Shown here piece by piece: positions 1 through 7,582 of a DNA stretch of 13,562 nt. The DNA is taken from contig CAYTSA010000099.1 of the NCBI GenBank assembly GCA_964440345.1, positions 1-13,562 of the forward strand, written 5' to 3'. Each line of letters starts with the position of its first letter. Within the stretch, counting starts at the first letter, position 1. Source of the stretch: CAYTSA01 sp964440345. GTDB taxonomy: Bacteria > Desulfobacterota > Desulfovibrionia > Desulfovibrionales > Desulfovibrionaceae. The notes below the pieces were generated by a model. That model worked only from the letters and a program-made list of their open reading frames with translations, searched no databases and was not told the DNA's origin. Position numbers and translations under genes: made by a program.

Positions 1-128
1 ATTGTCATTCTTTTTCAATTGTGTGAAAAGAGGAAGAAAAATTTTGACCCCAGGCCTTGAAGAGGCTACTAGGGGGAAATATGCACATTATGAGAGGCGC
101 TGGTTGCGTGTGTTTTTAGTGTAAAAAA

Positions 129-200
129 TGCGCTTGCGCAGAATTAACATGTGGTATGCGGCTATGTTGTCGCTTTGCTGCGCAGCCACAGCGTATACGC
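129..200. promoter_or_regulatory. Dyad-rich leader upstream of cheV
   Basis: Three short dyads lie within 72 nt in the cheV leader: TGCGCTTGCGCA at 129-140, the perfect palindrome GCTGCGCAGC at 177-186, and the perfect palindrome GCGTATACGC at 191-200. The last two are only 4 nt apart and end 31 nt before the cheV start. They could be operator half-sites or a folded leader. I found no convincing -35/-10 pair with normal spacing in 1-231, and no gene. Confidence 0.25.
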
Positions 201-231
201 CGGCAATACAACCCTTCCATCGGGGGAAAAA

Positions 232-1188
232 ATGGCGCACAATAATATTCTTTTGGAATCTGGCACCAACGAGCTGGAAATTGTTGAATTTCACCTTGAC
301 GAGGTTCTCTCTTCCGGCCAAGAGTACGTGGGATATTATGGCATCAACGTGGCAAAGGTGCTGGAAATTATTCGCATGCCTCCGGTAACCGAAATGCCGA
401 ATCTTCCTCACCCTTCCGTCAAAGGGGCTTTCAACCTTCGCAACCAGATTATTCCCCTTGTGGACTTATGCGAATGGCTTGGAAAAACCAAGTCCCGCAC
501 GTCGCTGAACAAAGTCATTGTCACTGAGTTCAACAAGGTAATCAATGCGTTTCTTGTCTCCGGCGTCACCCGCATTCACCGTCTAAGCTGGGAGCAGATT
601 GAACCTCCGTCTTTGCAGGTCCAGCTTCTGTCCAGCAATTCCATTACCGGCGTGGTGAAGATGGAGAATAGAGTTATTTTTCTTTTGGACATGGAGAAAA
701 TCGTCGGCGAACTGAACCCCAAACTCTTTTTCAAAGACGAAAAAAACCCAGAATTATCGAAACAAAAGGAAATTTCCTACAAGGCCCTGATCGCTGAAGA
801 CTCCACTTCTGTGCGTCACATGATAGGAAAAATTCTGGAAAAAGCTGGCTTTGAAGTTGACCGCTGCATCAATGGCAAGGATGCTTGGGAAAAGCTTGAA
901 TCAATCAGAAAAATAGCTGAAGGTGAAAACGGACGCATCAGCGACTACCTGAATCTGGTCGTCTCTGACATTGAAATGCCGGCCATGGACGGGCACAATC
1001 TGACCAAGCGCATCAAGGACGACCCGATGCTCAAAGATGTTCCGGTGATACTTTTCTCTTCGCTCATCACCGAAAGCTTGCGGCACAAAGGCGAAGCAGT
1101 GGGCGCAGACGACCAAGTGTCAAAACCAGACCTGCCCACCTTGACAGAACGGGCGGTGGCCTTAGTACAAGCATACCAAAATCGTTAG
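232..1188 (+). CDS. cheV: CheV-type chemotaxis coupling protein (CheW domain + receiver domain)
   Basis: Cytoplasmic adaptor that couples chemoreceptors to the CheA kinase and can be tuned by phosphorylation of its receiver domain. The product is 318 residues, typical for CheV. Residues about 12-165 form a CheW-like domain that opens with the characteristic ILLESGTNELEIVEF. Residues about 183-316 form a receiver with the acidic pair E189/D190, phospho-acceptor D246 in VVSDIEMP, S276 and conserved K298 in SKPD, so the phosphorylation site looks intact. The ATG at 232 is chosen because it matches the usual CheV N-terminus and follows a GGGGG stretch at 222-226. The open frame continues to an ATG at 151, but those 27 residues do not resemble the family. 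No other chemotaxis gene is in view, so it is probably a stand-alone adaptor, as many CheV genes are. It is followed directly by a terminator. Confidence 0.93.
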   Translation: MAHNNILLESGTNELEIVEFHLDEVLSSGQEYVGYYGINVAKVLEIIRMPPVTEMPNLPHPSVKGAFNLRNQIIPLVDLCEWLGKTKSRTSLNKVIVTEFNKVINAFLVSGVTRIHRLSWEQIEPPSLQVQLLSSNSITGVVKMENRVIFLLDMEKIVGELNPKLFFKDEKNPELSKQKEISYKALIAEDSTSVRHMIGKILEKAGFEVDRCINGKDAWEKLESIRKIAEGENGRISDYLNLVVSDIEMPAMDGHNLTKRIKDDPMLKDVPVILFSSLITESLRHKGEAVGADDQVSKPDLPTLTERAVALVQAYQNR

Positions 1189-1234
1189 AGCATTCTAACA
1201 TTGAAAATGGTTAGACGCTCTTATGCTTTTTCTT
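1186..1234 (+). terminator. Rho-independent terminator of cheV
   Basis: The stem begins inside the TAG stop codon. GAGC (1188-1191) pairs with GCTC (1217-1220). TCTAAC (1194-1199) pairs with GTTAGA (1210-1215). A further ATT/AAT pairing closes a GAA loop, with one bulged G. A T-rich run, TTATGCTTTTTCTT, follows at 1221-1234. The arms resemble the GCATTTCA-type palindromes near 8600-8715, so this terminator may also belong to a dispersed repeat family. Confidence 0.7.
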
Positions 1235-1256
1235 GAAACAATTGTACGTTGTTTCA
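1234..1256. promoter_or_regulatory. Perfect 8-bp inverted repeat upstream of the response regulator
   Basis: TGAAACAA at 1234-1241 and TTGTTTCA at 1249-1256 form a perfect inverted repeat separated by 7 nt (TTGTACG). It starts where the cheV terminator T-run ends and lies 75 nt before the regulator start. No T-run follows, so an operator for the two-component operon is more likely than a second terminator. Which protein would bind is unknown. Confidence 0.35.
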
Positions 1257-1293
1257 GGAGAGAGTGTTATCTCAACGCGAAAATGCGCTAACC

Positions 1294-1313
1294 GCCGGGA
1301 ATGGTTGCCCGGC
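1294..1313 (+). promoter_or_regulatory. GC-rich leader hairpin just before the response-regulator ribosome binding site
   Basis: GCCGGG (1294-1299) pairs perfectly with CCCGGC (1308-1313) around an 8-nt loop. The hairpin ends 4 nt before the Shine-Dalgarno sequence GAGGAG (1318-1323). Its closeness to the ribosome binding site could modulate translation; this is inference from position only. Confidence 0.3.
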
Positions 1314-1330
1314 TACTGAGGAGTGTGGGC

Positions 1331-2008
1331 ATGCGCATCCTGGTTATAGAAGACGATCACGAAGCCGCCGCGTACATGGTCAAAGGGCTAAAGGAAAGCG
1401 GCTACGTAGTGGATCATGCAGCTGACGGCAAAACCGGCTTGCTCATGGCCGCGGACGAAACTTACGACACCATCATTGTTGACCGCATGCTGCCTGGCGT
1501 GGACGGCCTGACCATCATTCAAACCATGCGCGCCAGCGGCAATAAAACCCCAGTACTCATACTCAGCGCCCTAGGCGAGGTTGACGACCGCGTCGTGGGC
1601 CTGAAAGCCGGCGGCGACGACTACTTGACGAAGCCTTACGCATTCGCCGAGTTGCTCGCCCGGCTGGAATCCTTAATGCGGCGAGGCAAATCCAACACCC
1701 AAGAAACGGTGCTGCACGTAGCAGACCTGGAAATGGACCTTGTGGCCCGCACCGTAAAACGGGCTGGAAAAAGCATTGATTTGCAGCCAAAAGAATTCTC
1801 TCTACTCGAATACCTGATGCGCCACGCCGGCAACGTGGTCACCCGGACCATGCTCCTGGAAAACGTCTGGGACTACTCCTTTGACCCGCAGACAAACGTC
1901 ATTGACGTGCACGTCAGCAGACTGCGGCAAAAAATTGACAAGGAGTTCGACAAGCCCCTGCTGCACACCATACGCGGGGCCGGGTACAGCCTGCGTGATA
2001 CTGCATAG
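1331..2008 (+). CDS. OmpR/PhoB-family response regulator
   Basis: DNA-binding transcriptional regulator of a two-component system, presumably phosphorylated by the kinase encoded next to it. The product is 225 residues. Receiver domain 1-118 has the acidic pair D8/D9, phospho-acceptor D51 in IIVDRMLPG, S79 and K101 in LTKPYAF. The winged-helix output domain at about 126-222 has typical OmpR features (KEFSLLEYLM, VDVHVSRLR-like IDVHVSRLRQK, IRGAGYSL). The ATG at 1331 is preferred over the in-frame ATG at 1301 because GAGGAG sits 7 nt upstream and MRILVIEDD is the normal family start. The last 14 nt overlap the kinase gene, which points to translational coupling. The degP-like gene downstream is a plausible target, by neighbourhood only. 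Overall it resembles the CusR/CopR/QseB group, but the signal cannot be assigned. Confidence 0.92.
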   Translation: MRILVIEDDHEAAAYMVKGLKESGYVVDHAADGKTGLLMAADETYDTIIVDRMLPGVDGLTIIQTMRASGNKTPVLILSALGEVDDRVVGLKAGGDDYLTKPYAFAELLARLESLMRRGKSNTQETVLHVADLEMDLVARTVKRAGKSIDLQPKEFSLLEYLMRHAGNVVTRTMLLENVWDYSFDPQTNVIDVHVSRLRQKIDKEFDKPLLHTIRGAGYSLRDTA

Positions 2009-3383
2009 AATTCTCCGCTCTTCAACTTTTCGCATTGGACTGCTCTACGCAGCCATTTTCAGCGCTTCCGTGCTTATGTTGCTGTGGTTCATTTACTGGT
2101 CCACAGCCGGCTTCATGGAACGACAAACCGACGAGACTATAAGCGCTGAAATCCAAGGCCTGGCGGAACAATACACACTGCGCGGCCTGATCGGGCTGGT
2201 GGCGACCATCAACGAACGGACCAGCCATCCCCGCGACGCCAACAGCCTCTACCTGCTCACAGACGAGAACTACAACCCCATGGCCGGCAACCTTGCCCAA
2301 TGGCCCTTTGACGTCACCGAGTCTGAAGGCGGTTGGATTTCCTTTCAACTGCACGCTTCTGATCGGGAGGACCCTGTCCAGGCCCGCGCCAGGCGCTTTG
2401 TGCTGCAGGGCAACTTCCGGCTGCTGGTGGGCCGGGACGTGTCCGAGCGCGTCAAAACGCAAAGGCTGATTATAAACTCCCTGGGCTGGGGACTGGCCAT
2501 GACAATCGTGCTTGGCCTGGCCGGCGCCCTGCTTATCAGCCGGGCCATGCTGCGGCGCATTGACGTCATAAACCGCATCAGCCGGGATATCATGCGCGGC
2601 GACCTGGACCGGCGGATACCGGCCAAAGGCGCAGGCGACGAGTTCGACCAACTGGCAAAAAACCTCAACTCCATGCTCGACCAGATTGAGCGCCTCATGG
2701 CCGGCATTCGCCAAGTGAGCGACAACATCGCCCACGACCTGCGCAGCCCGCTTAACCGCATTCGCGGCAGGCTGGAGTACATTCTCATATCCCAACCAGA
2801 TCAAGAAACCACACAACAGATACTTGAAGAAACCATCGGCGCTGTTGACGAGCTGCTGGGCACCTTCAACGCCCTGTTGAAAATCGCCCAGGCTGAGGCC
2901 GGAGCCCGCCGTGAAGACGTGGAAGAGCTGGACCTCTCCTCCCTGGCGGCCGACCTCGCAGAACTCTATCAGCCCCTCGCCGAGGATAAACACCAGTCTT
3001 TCATTGCCGACATCCAGCCTGGCGTCGCCGCCTGCGGCAACCGCCACCTGCTCTCCCAGGCTGTAGCGAACCTGCTGGACAACGCTGTCAAATACACCCC
3101 TGAACACGGCCACATAACCCTGCGCGTTCACGACCAGCATGTACCCTCAGCCGGACCAGTACTCGAGGTGGCTGACTCCGGCCCCGGGGTGCCCGAACAC
3201 CTGCGGCCCCGCGTGCTTGAGCGGTTCTACCGCATGGAGTCTAGCCGCAACGCCCCTGGCAGCGGACTGGGTCTGAGCCTGGTCAACGCTGTTGTCAGAC
3301 TACATGACGCAACCATGCATTTGGACGACAATACGCCCGGGCTGCGCGTGCGCATTGAATTTCCCCCCTTGCAAAAACAATGA
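1995..3383 (+). CDS. Membrane sensor histidine kinase (HAMP-HisKA-HATPase)
   Basis: Inner-membrane kinase, the likely partner of the upstream regulator. With the GTG start at 1995 the product is 462 residues. Transmembrane segment 1 spans about 14-37, a periplasmic sensor region of about 120 residues follows, and segment 2 spans about 159-183. HAMP lies at about 184-236. The H-box has H247 in NIAHDLRSPLNR. The ATPase domain shows N363 (NLLDNAVKYTP), D394/G396/G398 (VADSGPGVP) and GSGLGL at 422-427. The frame is open back to an ATG at 1881, but that stretch lies inside the regulator gene and does not look like kinase sequence. GTG 1995 overlaps the regulator end by 14 nt and leaves a short basic N-terminus before segment 1. 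No strong ribosome binding site is visible, which fits coupled translation. The periplasmic domain has no motif I recognise. Confidence 0.9.
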   Translation: MILHRILRSSTFRIGLLYAAIFSASVLMLLWFIYWSTAGFMERQTDETISAEIQGLAEQYTLRGLIGLVATINERTSHPRDANSLYLLTDENYNPMAGNLAQWPFDVTESEGGWISFQLHASDREDPVQARARRFVLQGNFRLLVGRDVSERVKTQRLIINSLGWGLAMTIVLGLAGALLISRAMLRRIDVINRISRDIMRGDLDRRIPAKGAGDEFDQLAKNLNSMLDQIERLMAGIRQVSDNIAHDLRSPLNRIRGRLEYILISQPDQETTQQILEETIGAVDELLGTFNALLKIAQAEAGARREDVEELDLSSLAADLAELYQPLAEDKHQSFIADIQPGVAACGNRHLLSQAVANLLDNAVKYTPEHGHITLRVHDQHVPSAGPVLEVADSGPGVPEHLRPRVLERFYRMESSRNAPGSGLGLSLVNAVVRLHDATMHLDDNTPGLRVRIEFPPLQKQ

Positions 3384-3428
3384 CGCCGCTTTGCGGGTTT
3401 CTTCCCCTCCCGTCTCCCCCTGCGGCGT
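3383..3428 (+). terminator. Weak terminator-like hairpins after the histidine kinase
   Basis: Immediately after the stop codon, CCGC-TTT-GCGG (3386-3396) is followed by GTTTCTT. The same left arm can instead pair over a longer loop: ACGCCGC (3383-3389) with GCGGCGT (3422-3428). Neither has a strong T-run, so partial read-through into the protease gene is possible. The rest of the 138-nt gap (to 3521) shows no convincing promoter; a poor TTGGCT (3466-3471) lacks a good -10 partner. Confidence 0.3.
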
Positions 3429-3521
3429 TACCATTCTTTCATGTAACAGAAATACGAGCGTAAGCTTGGCTTCCTATTTTCACATCATCGAATTCCAATC
3501 TCTCATGCAAGGAGCACTCAC

Positions 3522-4943
3522 ATGACTAATGTTCTACAACTACACCTGACCCGCATCATATTGGCTTTACTGCTGTTGACCATGGGCGCGGTTTACGCCA
3601 ATGCAGCCTTGCCCGGCGTTGCAGACTTGGCGGAAAAAGCCGGACCCTCTGTGGTGAATATCAGCACTGTCAACGGCGAGCACGGGAGCGGCTTGGGCCC
3701 GCTGCCAAAAGGACACCCTTTCGAGGATTTTTTTGATCACTTTTTCAATCGAGACCGGCGCTCTCAGCCCCGCAACCAGCCCCAACCGCGCAACCAACCC
3801 CAGGCCCTGGGGTCTGGATTCATCATCTCTGAAGACGGCTACATCATTACGAATAACCATGTGGTCGAAGACGCCGAAAAAGTCACCGTCAAACTGCAGG
3901 GCGACGATGCAACATATCCTGCTGAAGTCATTGGCCAGGACCCGGAGACCGACCTGGCGCTGATCAAGATAACGGTCGAGAAAGAGCTTCCTGCGCTCAA
4001 ACTCGGCAACTCAGACAAAGCCCGCGTCGGCGAATGGGTGGTGGCCATTGGCAATCCCTTCGGGCTTGCCCACACTGTAACCGCAGGCATCATCAGCGCC
4101 AAAGGACGCATCATTGGCTCCGGCCCCTACGATGACTTCATCCAGACAGATGCATCCATCAACCCGGGGAACTCTGGCGGTCCCCTGCTGGACATGAACG
4201 GAGACGTCATCGGCATCAACACCGCCATTATCGCCTCTGGGCAGGGTATTGGCTTTGCCGTGCCCAGCAACATGGCTGCGGAAGTAGTCAAGCAGCTGCG
4301 CGAAAAGGGCTCTGTCCAACGCGGCTTGCTGGGCGTTCAGGTCCAGAATGTCAACCAAGACATGGCCAAGGCCATGGACCTGAACGACGCCCGGGGGGCC
4401 CTGGTGGCGGCGGTCTCTCCCGGCGGCCCGGCTGAAGACGCCGGCTTCAAAGCCGGGGACGTCATACTTTCCGTCAACGGCGCTGACGTGGAGGACGCCC
4501 ATGAATTGACCCGTAGAATTGGCAAAATGACGCCCGGCGACGAAGTGAAACTGACCGTTTTGCGCAAAGGCGACCGATTGACCCTGACCGCGAAGCTGGC
4601 GGAGCGCACGCCAGAAGCGCTGGACCAGAACTATCAGCAAGGACCCAAGTCCGCCGGCGTGGTTCTGGGACTGCAACTCAAGCCGGTAACAGAAGAAGAA
4701 GCCCAAGCCCTGGGCATGGATGAACCCCGCGGCTTGCTGGTAACCAACATTGAACGCGACTCCGCCGCCTTCCCCTCGGGAATTCGCCGTGGCGACGTTA
4801 TCCTGGAAGTGAACCAGACCGAAGTCGATTCTGTGGGCGCTCTCCGTGACATCGTAAACAGCGAAGGCAAGGACAAGGGCGTGGTCATGCTGCTGCTGCA
4901 GCGGCGCGGACAGAACCTCTTTGTCACTGTCCCAGTGGAGTAG
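3522..4943 (+). CDS. degP: Periplasmic DegP/HtrA-family serine protease-chaperone
   Basis: Envelope quality-control protease that degrades or refolds misfolded exported proteins. The product is 473 residues, normal for DegP-type enzymes. An N-terminal signal peptide has a hydrophobic core at about 11-24 and a likely cleavage after ANA at 28. The trypsin-like domain holds the triad H113 (TNNHVV), D144 (TDLAL) and S218 (GNSGGP). Two PDZ domains follow at about 265-355 and 375-470. Between the N-terminus and the protease core is a flexible Pro/Gln/Asn/Arg stretch with a repeated QPRNQPQ unit (residues 82-94), probably part of the LA-loop region. The start is firm: AAGGAG at 3509-3514 lies 7 nt before the ATG. 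It sits downstream of a two-component pair, an arrangement consistent with envelope-stress control. It could equally be named mucD or degQ; the two-PDZ architecture does not separate them. Confidence 0.92.
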   Translation: MTNVLQLHLTRIILALLLLTMGAVYANAALPGVADLAEKAGPSVVNISTVNGEHGSGLGPLPKGHPFEDFFDHFFNRDRRSQPRNQPQPRNQPQALGSGFIISEDGYIITNNHVVEDAEKVTVKLQGDDATYPAEVIGQDPETDLALIKITVEKELPALKLGNSDKARVGEWVVAIGNPFGLAHTVTAGIISAKGRIIGSGPYDDFIQTDASINPGNSGGPLLDMNGDVIGINTAIIASGQGIGFAVPSNMAAEVVKQLREKGSVQRGLLGVQVQNVNQDMAKAMDLNDARGALVAAVSPGGPAEDAGFKAGDVILSVNGADVEDAHELTRRIGKMTPGDEVKLTVLRKGDRLTLTAKLAERTPEALDQNYQQGPKSAGVVLGLQLKPVTEEEAQALGMDEPRGLLVTNIERDSAAFPSGIRRGDVILEVNQTEVDSVGALRDIVNSEGKDKGVVMLLLQRRGQNLFVTVPVE

Positions 4944-4968
4944 CCCCGCAGCACAACTCGCTTCACGG

Positions 4969-4996
4969 CCTCCGTTTCTGCGCGCAGAAGCGGGGG
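4969..4996 (+). terminator. Strong hairpin between degP and hisD
   Basis: A nearly uninterrupted stem of up to 13 bp centres on CTGCGCGCAG. The left arm is 4969-4981 and the right arm 4984-4996, with two G-T pairs and no mismatch. It is followed by TCGACTTTA, so there is no true T-run; it is either a weak terminator or a transcript-stabilising hairpin. The degP-hisD gap (4944-5057) holds nothing else clear. Confidence 0.45.
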
Positions 4997-5057
4997 TCGA
5001 CTTTATGCGGCGCCTCGGCTACAAAACAGACCCACCTCACCCATGCAAGGAGTCTAC

Positions 5058-6356
5058 ATGCTGTGCCCTGTATTCACGTATGCCGGAGGGAAAGACTGGC
5101 CGGCTATTGAGCAAAAGCTGGCTGGCCGGGCAAACCCCGACGCCGCGGTGGAGAGCCGGGTCCGCGACATCATAACCAGCGTGGCCGCCCACGGCGACAA
5201 CGCTGTTGTGGACTACACCCGGCGGTTCGACTGCGAATCCTTTTCTGCGGACATGATCCGCGTTCCGAAAGCAGACCTGGCAAACGCTGCCCTGAACCAT
5301 AGCGACGTGGCGGCCCTGGAGCAGGCCGCAGCCAATATCCGGGCTTTCCACGAAGAACAGAAAAGCCGATCCTGGATTACCACCCGGCCGGACGGCGCCG
5401 TGCTGGGCCAGCTGGTCCGGCCCGTGGACTCCGTGGGGCTCTACGTGCCTGGCGGCGCCGGCGGCGCCACGCCGCTCATCTCCAGCCTGCTCATGAACGC
5501 TATTCCGGCCCAAACCGCTGGCGTAGAGCGCATTGCAGTGGCCACGCCGCCACGGGCCGACGGCTCCGTGCACCCGGCCATACTGGCCGCGGCGCGTATG
5601 CTGGGACTGGACGAGATATACCGCATGGGCAGCGCCTGGGCCATCGCCGCCTTTGTGCATGGTACGCAGACCGTGGCGAGAACGGACATGGTGGCCGGCC
5701 CCGGGAACATCTACGTAACCACGGCCAAACGGCTACTCATAGGGACTGTGGGCGTGGACATGATCGCCGGTCCCAGCGAAGTGGCCGTGCTGGCCGACGA
5801 TTCCGCCCGGCCAGACTGGGTGGCCGCAGACATGCTCTCCCAAGCCGAGCACGACCCGCTGGCCGCCTGTTTTTGCGTGACCACCAGCCAGGAAACCGCC
5901 CAGGCCGTGTGCGCCGCCCTGGAAGAACAGCTGGCCGGTCTTCCCCGCGCCGAGGAAGCCCGCCAAGCCTTGCAGAATTGGTCCGGCGTGGTGGTCGCCC
6001 AAGACATGGACGCCGCCATGGACATGATCAACCGCCTGGCCCCGGAACACCTGGAGCTGGCTGTTGACGAGCCGTGGACGCTTCTGGACCAGGTGCGGCA
6101 TGCAGGCGCTGTGTTCATGGGACACTACGCGGCAGAGCCCATTGGCGACTACTTTGCCGGGCCCAACCACGTGCTGCCCACTATGTCCACAGCCCGCTTC
6201 GCCTCCGGCCTGTCTGTGGAAAGCTTCATCAAGCGCTCCAGCCTGCTCTGCACGCCCAAGAGCTACGTGCAGAAGCACGCCGAAACCGTTGCTCGATTGG
6301 CCCGCATGGAAGGGCTGGAAGCCCACGCTAGGTCCGTGGAAAAGCGCAAAGAGTAG
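5058..6356 (+). CDS. hisD: Histidinol dehydrogenase
   Basis: Catalyses the last two steps of histidine synthesis: the zinc-dependent, NAD-linked four-electron oxidation of L-histidinol to L-histidine, in the cytoplasm. The product is 432 residues, full length. Signatures in order: VPGG (130-133), GPGNIYVTTAKRLLIG from 214, AGPSEV (237-242), SQAEHDP (261-267) with zinc ligands Q262 and H265, the catalytic pair E330/H331 in LAPEHLEL, D364 in PIGDYFAGPNH, and a C-terminal zinc-ligand histidine H423 in GLEAHA. The ATG at 5058 is chosen: AAGGAG (5047-5052) lies 5 nt before it. An in-frame ATG at 5043 would place that ribosome binding site inside the gene. The 11-mer CATGCAAGGAG occurs before both this gene (5042-5052) and degP (3504-3514). 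No other his genes are nearby. Confidence 0.96.
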   Translation: MLCPVFTYAGGKDWPAIEQKLAGRANPDAAVESRVRDIITSVAAHGDNAVVDYTRRFDCESFSADMIRVPKADLANAALNHSDVAALEQAAANIRAFHEEQKSRSWITTRPDGAVLGQLVRPVDSVGLYVPGGAGGATPLISSLLMNAIPAQTAGVERIAVATPPRADGSVHPAILAAARMLGLDEIYRMGSAWAIAAFVHGTQTVARTDMVAGPGNIYVTTAKRLLIGTVGVDMIAGPSEVAVLADDSARPDWVAADMLSQAEHDPLAACFCVTTSQETAQAVCAALEEQLAGLPRAEEARQALQNWSGVVVAQDMDAAMDMINRLAPEHLELAVDEPWTLLDQVRHAGAVFMGHYAAEPIGDYFAGPNHVLPTMSTARFASGLSVESFIKRSSLLCTPKSYVQKHAETVARLARMEGLEAHARSVEKRKE

Positions 6357-6360
6357 GCCT

Positions 6361-6450
6361 ATGGATAAGGCACAGCAAAAAGCGATCATAGACCGCATTC
6401 ACGGTTCCCAACATCAGATAATTTGGAAAAACTCTTGTCATGTGCATTGA
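6361..6450 (+). CDS. Possible 29-residue ORF between hisD and purC
   Basis: An ATG 4 nt after the hisD stop opens a 29-codon frame (MDKAQQKAIIDRIHG...) ending at 6450. Its last 11 nt overlap the next small ORF in another frame. Only a poor GAGTAGG lies upstream. It could be a real leader-like peptide, the front half of a frameshifted small gene continued by the next ORF, or chance. The sequence is far more AT-rich than the flanking genes. Family not recognised. Confidence 0.25.
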   Translation: MDKAQQKAIIDRIHGSQHQIIWKNSCHVH

Positions 6451-6607
6451 ACGTCATTACGCCATTTTCAATGATTATTCTGCCAGTGTACGACACCCTG
6501 GCGACATATACGAACCTGACCAGCAAGAGGCAGATCAAGCCGCTTTTCTTGCTGCAAAAGTAAAATCCTATATCCGTGAAAATCTTTCTTTGGAGTCGAC
6601 AGCATGA
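6440..6607 (+). CDS. Small 55-residue ORF overlapping the purC start (ATGA)
   Basis: The product would be 55 residues, acidic in the middle, beginning MCIERHYAIFNDYSASVRH and ending KSYIRENLSLESTA. No domain, signal peptide or membrane segment is visible, and I do not recognise the family. The reason to take it seriously is its end: the TGA stop (6605-6607) overlaps the purC ATG (6604-6606) as ATGA, the classic arrangement for translational coupling, and the purC ribosome binding site lies inside its last codons. Hand count over 6361-6600 gives about 43% GC, clearly below hisD and purC, which suggests later arrival or relaxed constraint. No ribosome binding site of its own is obvious. Translation from 6361 with a frameshift is an alternative. 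Confidence 0.4.
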   Translation: MCIERHYAIFNDYSASVRHPGDIYEPDQQEADQAAFLAAKVKSYIRENLSLESTA

Positions 6608-7497
6608 AAACCGTCACCGCCACCAGCATTGACGCCTATCCTCTGGTTTCCCGCGGCAAGGTCCGGGACATTTACGAAATCGACCCTGAGCGGCTGCTTA
6701 TCGTCACCACAGACCGCATGTCCGCATTTGACGTGGTCATGAACGAGCCCATCCCGCTCAAGGGCGCAGTGTTGAACCAGATCACCCTGTTTTGGATGGA
6801 GAAATTCGCCGGCTTGATCCCCAACCACCTGCTGGAGACCGACGCCGCAAACTTCCCCGCGCCGCTGCAACCCTTTGCCGAGGAGCTGGAACATCGCGCC
6901 GTCATCGTCAAAAAGGCCAAGCCGCTGCCCATTGAATGTATCGTTCGCGGGCACATCACAGGATCTGGCTGGAAAGACTACCTGAAAACCGGCGCAGTGT
7001 GCGGGCATGAGCTGCCGCAGGGCATGCTGGAGTCCCAGAAGCTGGAGAAGCCGCTTTTCACTCCCTCCACCAAAGCGGAGCTGGGCGACCACGACGAAAA
7101 CATTACCCTGGATGAGGCCCGCAAACTGGCCGGTGAAGACACTGCGGCCCAGGCCGAAGAGCTGTCCCTGCAGATATTCTCCCAGGGCCGCGAATTCGCC
7201 GAGCAGCGCGGGGTCATCATAGCCGACACCAAGTTCGAATTCGGCATGGTGGACGGCGAGCTGACCCTCATCGACGAGGTGCTCACCCCAGACTCCTCCC
7301 GGTTCTGGCCCATGCACGGCTACGCGCCGGGCAAATCGCAGCCTAGCTTTGACAAGCAGTTCCTGCGCGACTGGCTTTCGCAGCAGCACTGGGACAAGAC
7401 GCCGCCCCCTCCCGCGCTGCCCCCGGAGATCATCGAGCAAACCCAGGCCCGCTACCTGGAGGCGTACAAACTGCTGACGGGAAAGGATCTGACGTAA
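6604..7497 (+). CDS. purC: Phosphoribosylaminoimidazole-succinocarboxamide (SAICAR) synthase
   Basis: Catalyses ATP-dependent joining of L-aspartate to CAIR to give SAICAR in de novo purine synthesis, in the cytoplasm. The product is 297 residues, the longer form of the family (similar in size to fungal ADE1), rather than the roughly 240-residue short form. Signatures: GKVRDIYEI (18-26) of the nucleotide-binding lobe, TTDRMSAFDVVM (35-46), IECIVRGHITGSGWKDY from 110, GDHDENIT (161-168), IADTKFEFG (206-214) and DEVLTPDSSRFWP (224-236), which together cover the substrate and metal sites. Start: TGGAG at 6591-6595 lies 8 nt before the ATG. The start overlaps the upstream 55-codon ORF by 4 nt. 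The stop codon runs into the first copy of a 26-bp intergenic repeat. Confidence 0.96.
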   Translation: MKTVTATSIDAYPLVSRGKVRDIYEIDPERLLIVTTDRMSAFDVVMNEPIPLKGAVLNQITLFWMEKFAGLIPNHLLETDAANFPAPLQPFAEELEHRAVIVKKAKPLPIECIVRGHITGSGWKDYLKTGAVCGHELPQGMLESQKLEKPLFTPSTKAELGDHDENITLDEARKLAGEDTAAQAEELSLQIFSQGREFAEQRGVIIADTKFEFGMVDGELTLIDEVLTPDSSRFWPMHGYAPGKSQPSFDKQFLRDWLSQQHWDKTPPPPALPPEIIEQTQARYLEAYKLLTGKDLT

Positions 7498-7522
7498 GCG
7501 AAGCAACGCAGCAGACGACGGC
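7497..7522 (+). repeat. 26-bp direct repeat, copy 1
   Basis: The 26 nt beginning AGCGAAGCAACGCAGCAGAC start at the last base of the purC stop codon and recur exactly at 7633-7658, an offset of 136 bp. Unlike copy 2, it is not preceded by the long hairpin. Confidence 0.85.
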
Positions 7523-7582
7523 GCGGTTAGGGCTTGAACTGGCCGCCCAGGCGGCTCAGAAGCCGGCGCGTGCAAGGCGCAA

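Noticed and set aside
151..231. Extended N-terminus for cheV from the ATG at 151
   Set aside because: The 27 extra residues do not match CheV proteins, while the ATG at 232 begins the standard family N-terminus and follows a G-rich ribosome binding site.
1881..1994. Extended start for the histidine kinase inside the regulator gene
   Set aside because: It overlaps the conserved regulator output domain in another frame, and the encoded stretch does not resemble a kinase N-terminus.
2022..3140. Long minus-strand open frame (372 codons) opposite the histidine kinase
   Set aside because: A shadow frame of GC-rich coding DNA: the opposite strand encodes an unmistakable kinase and no family is recognisable here.
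5043..5057. hisD start at the ATG at 5043
   Set aside because: It would place the strong AAGGAG ribosome binding site inside the gene; the ATG at 5058 has correct spacing.
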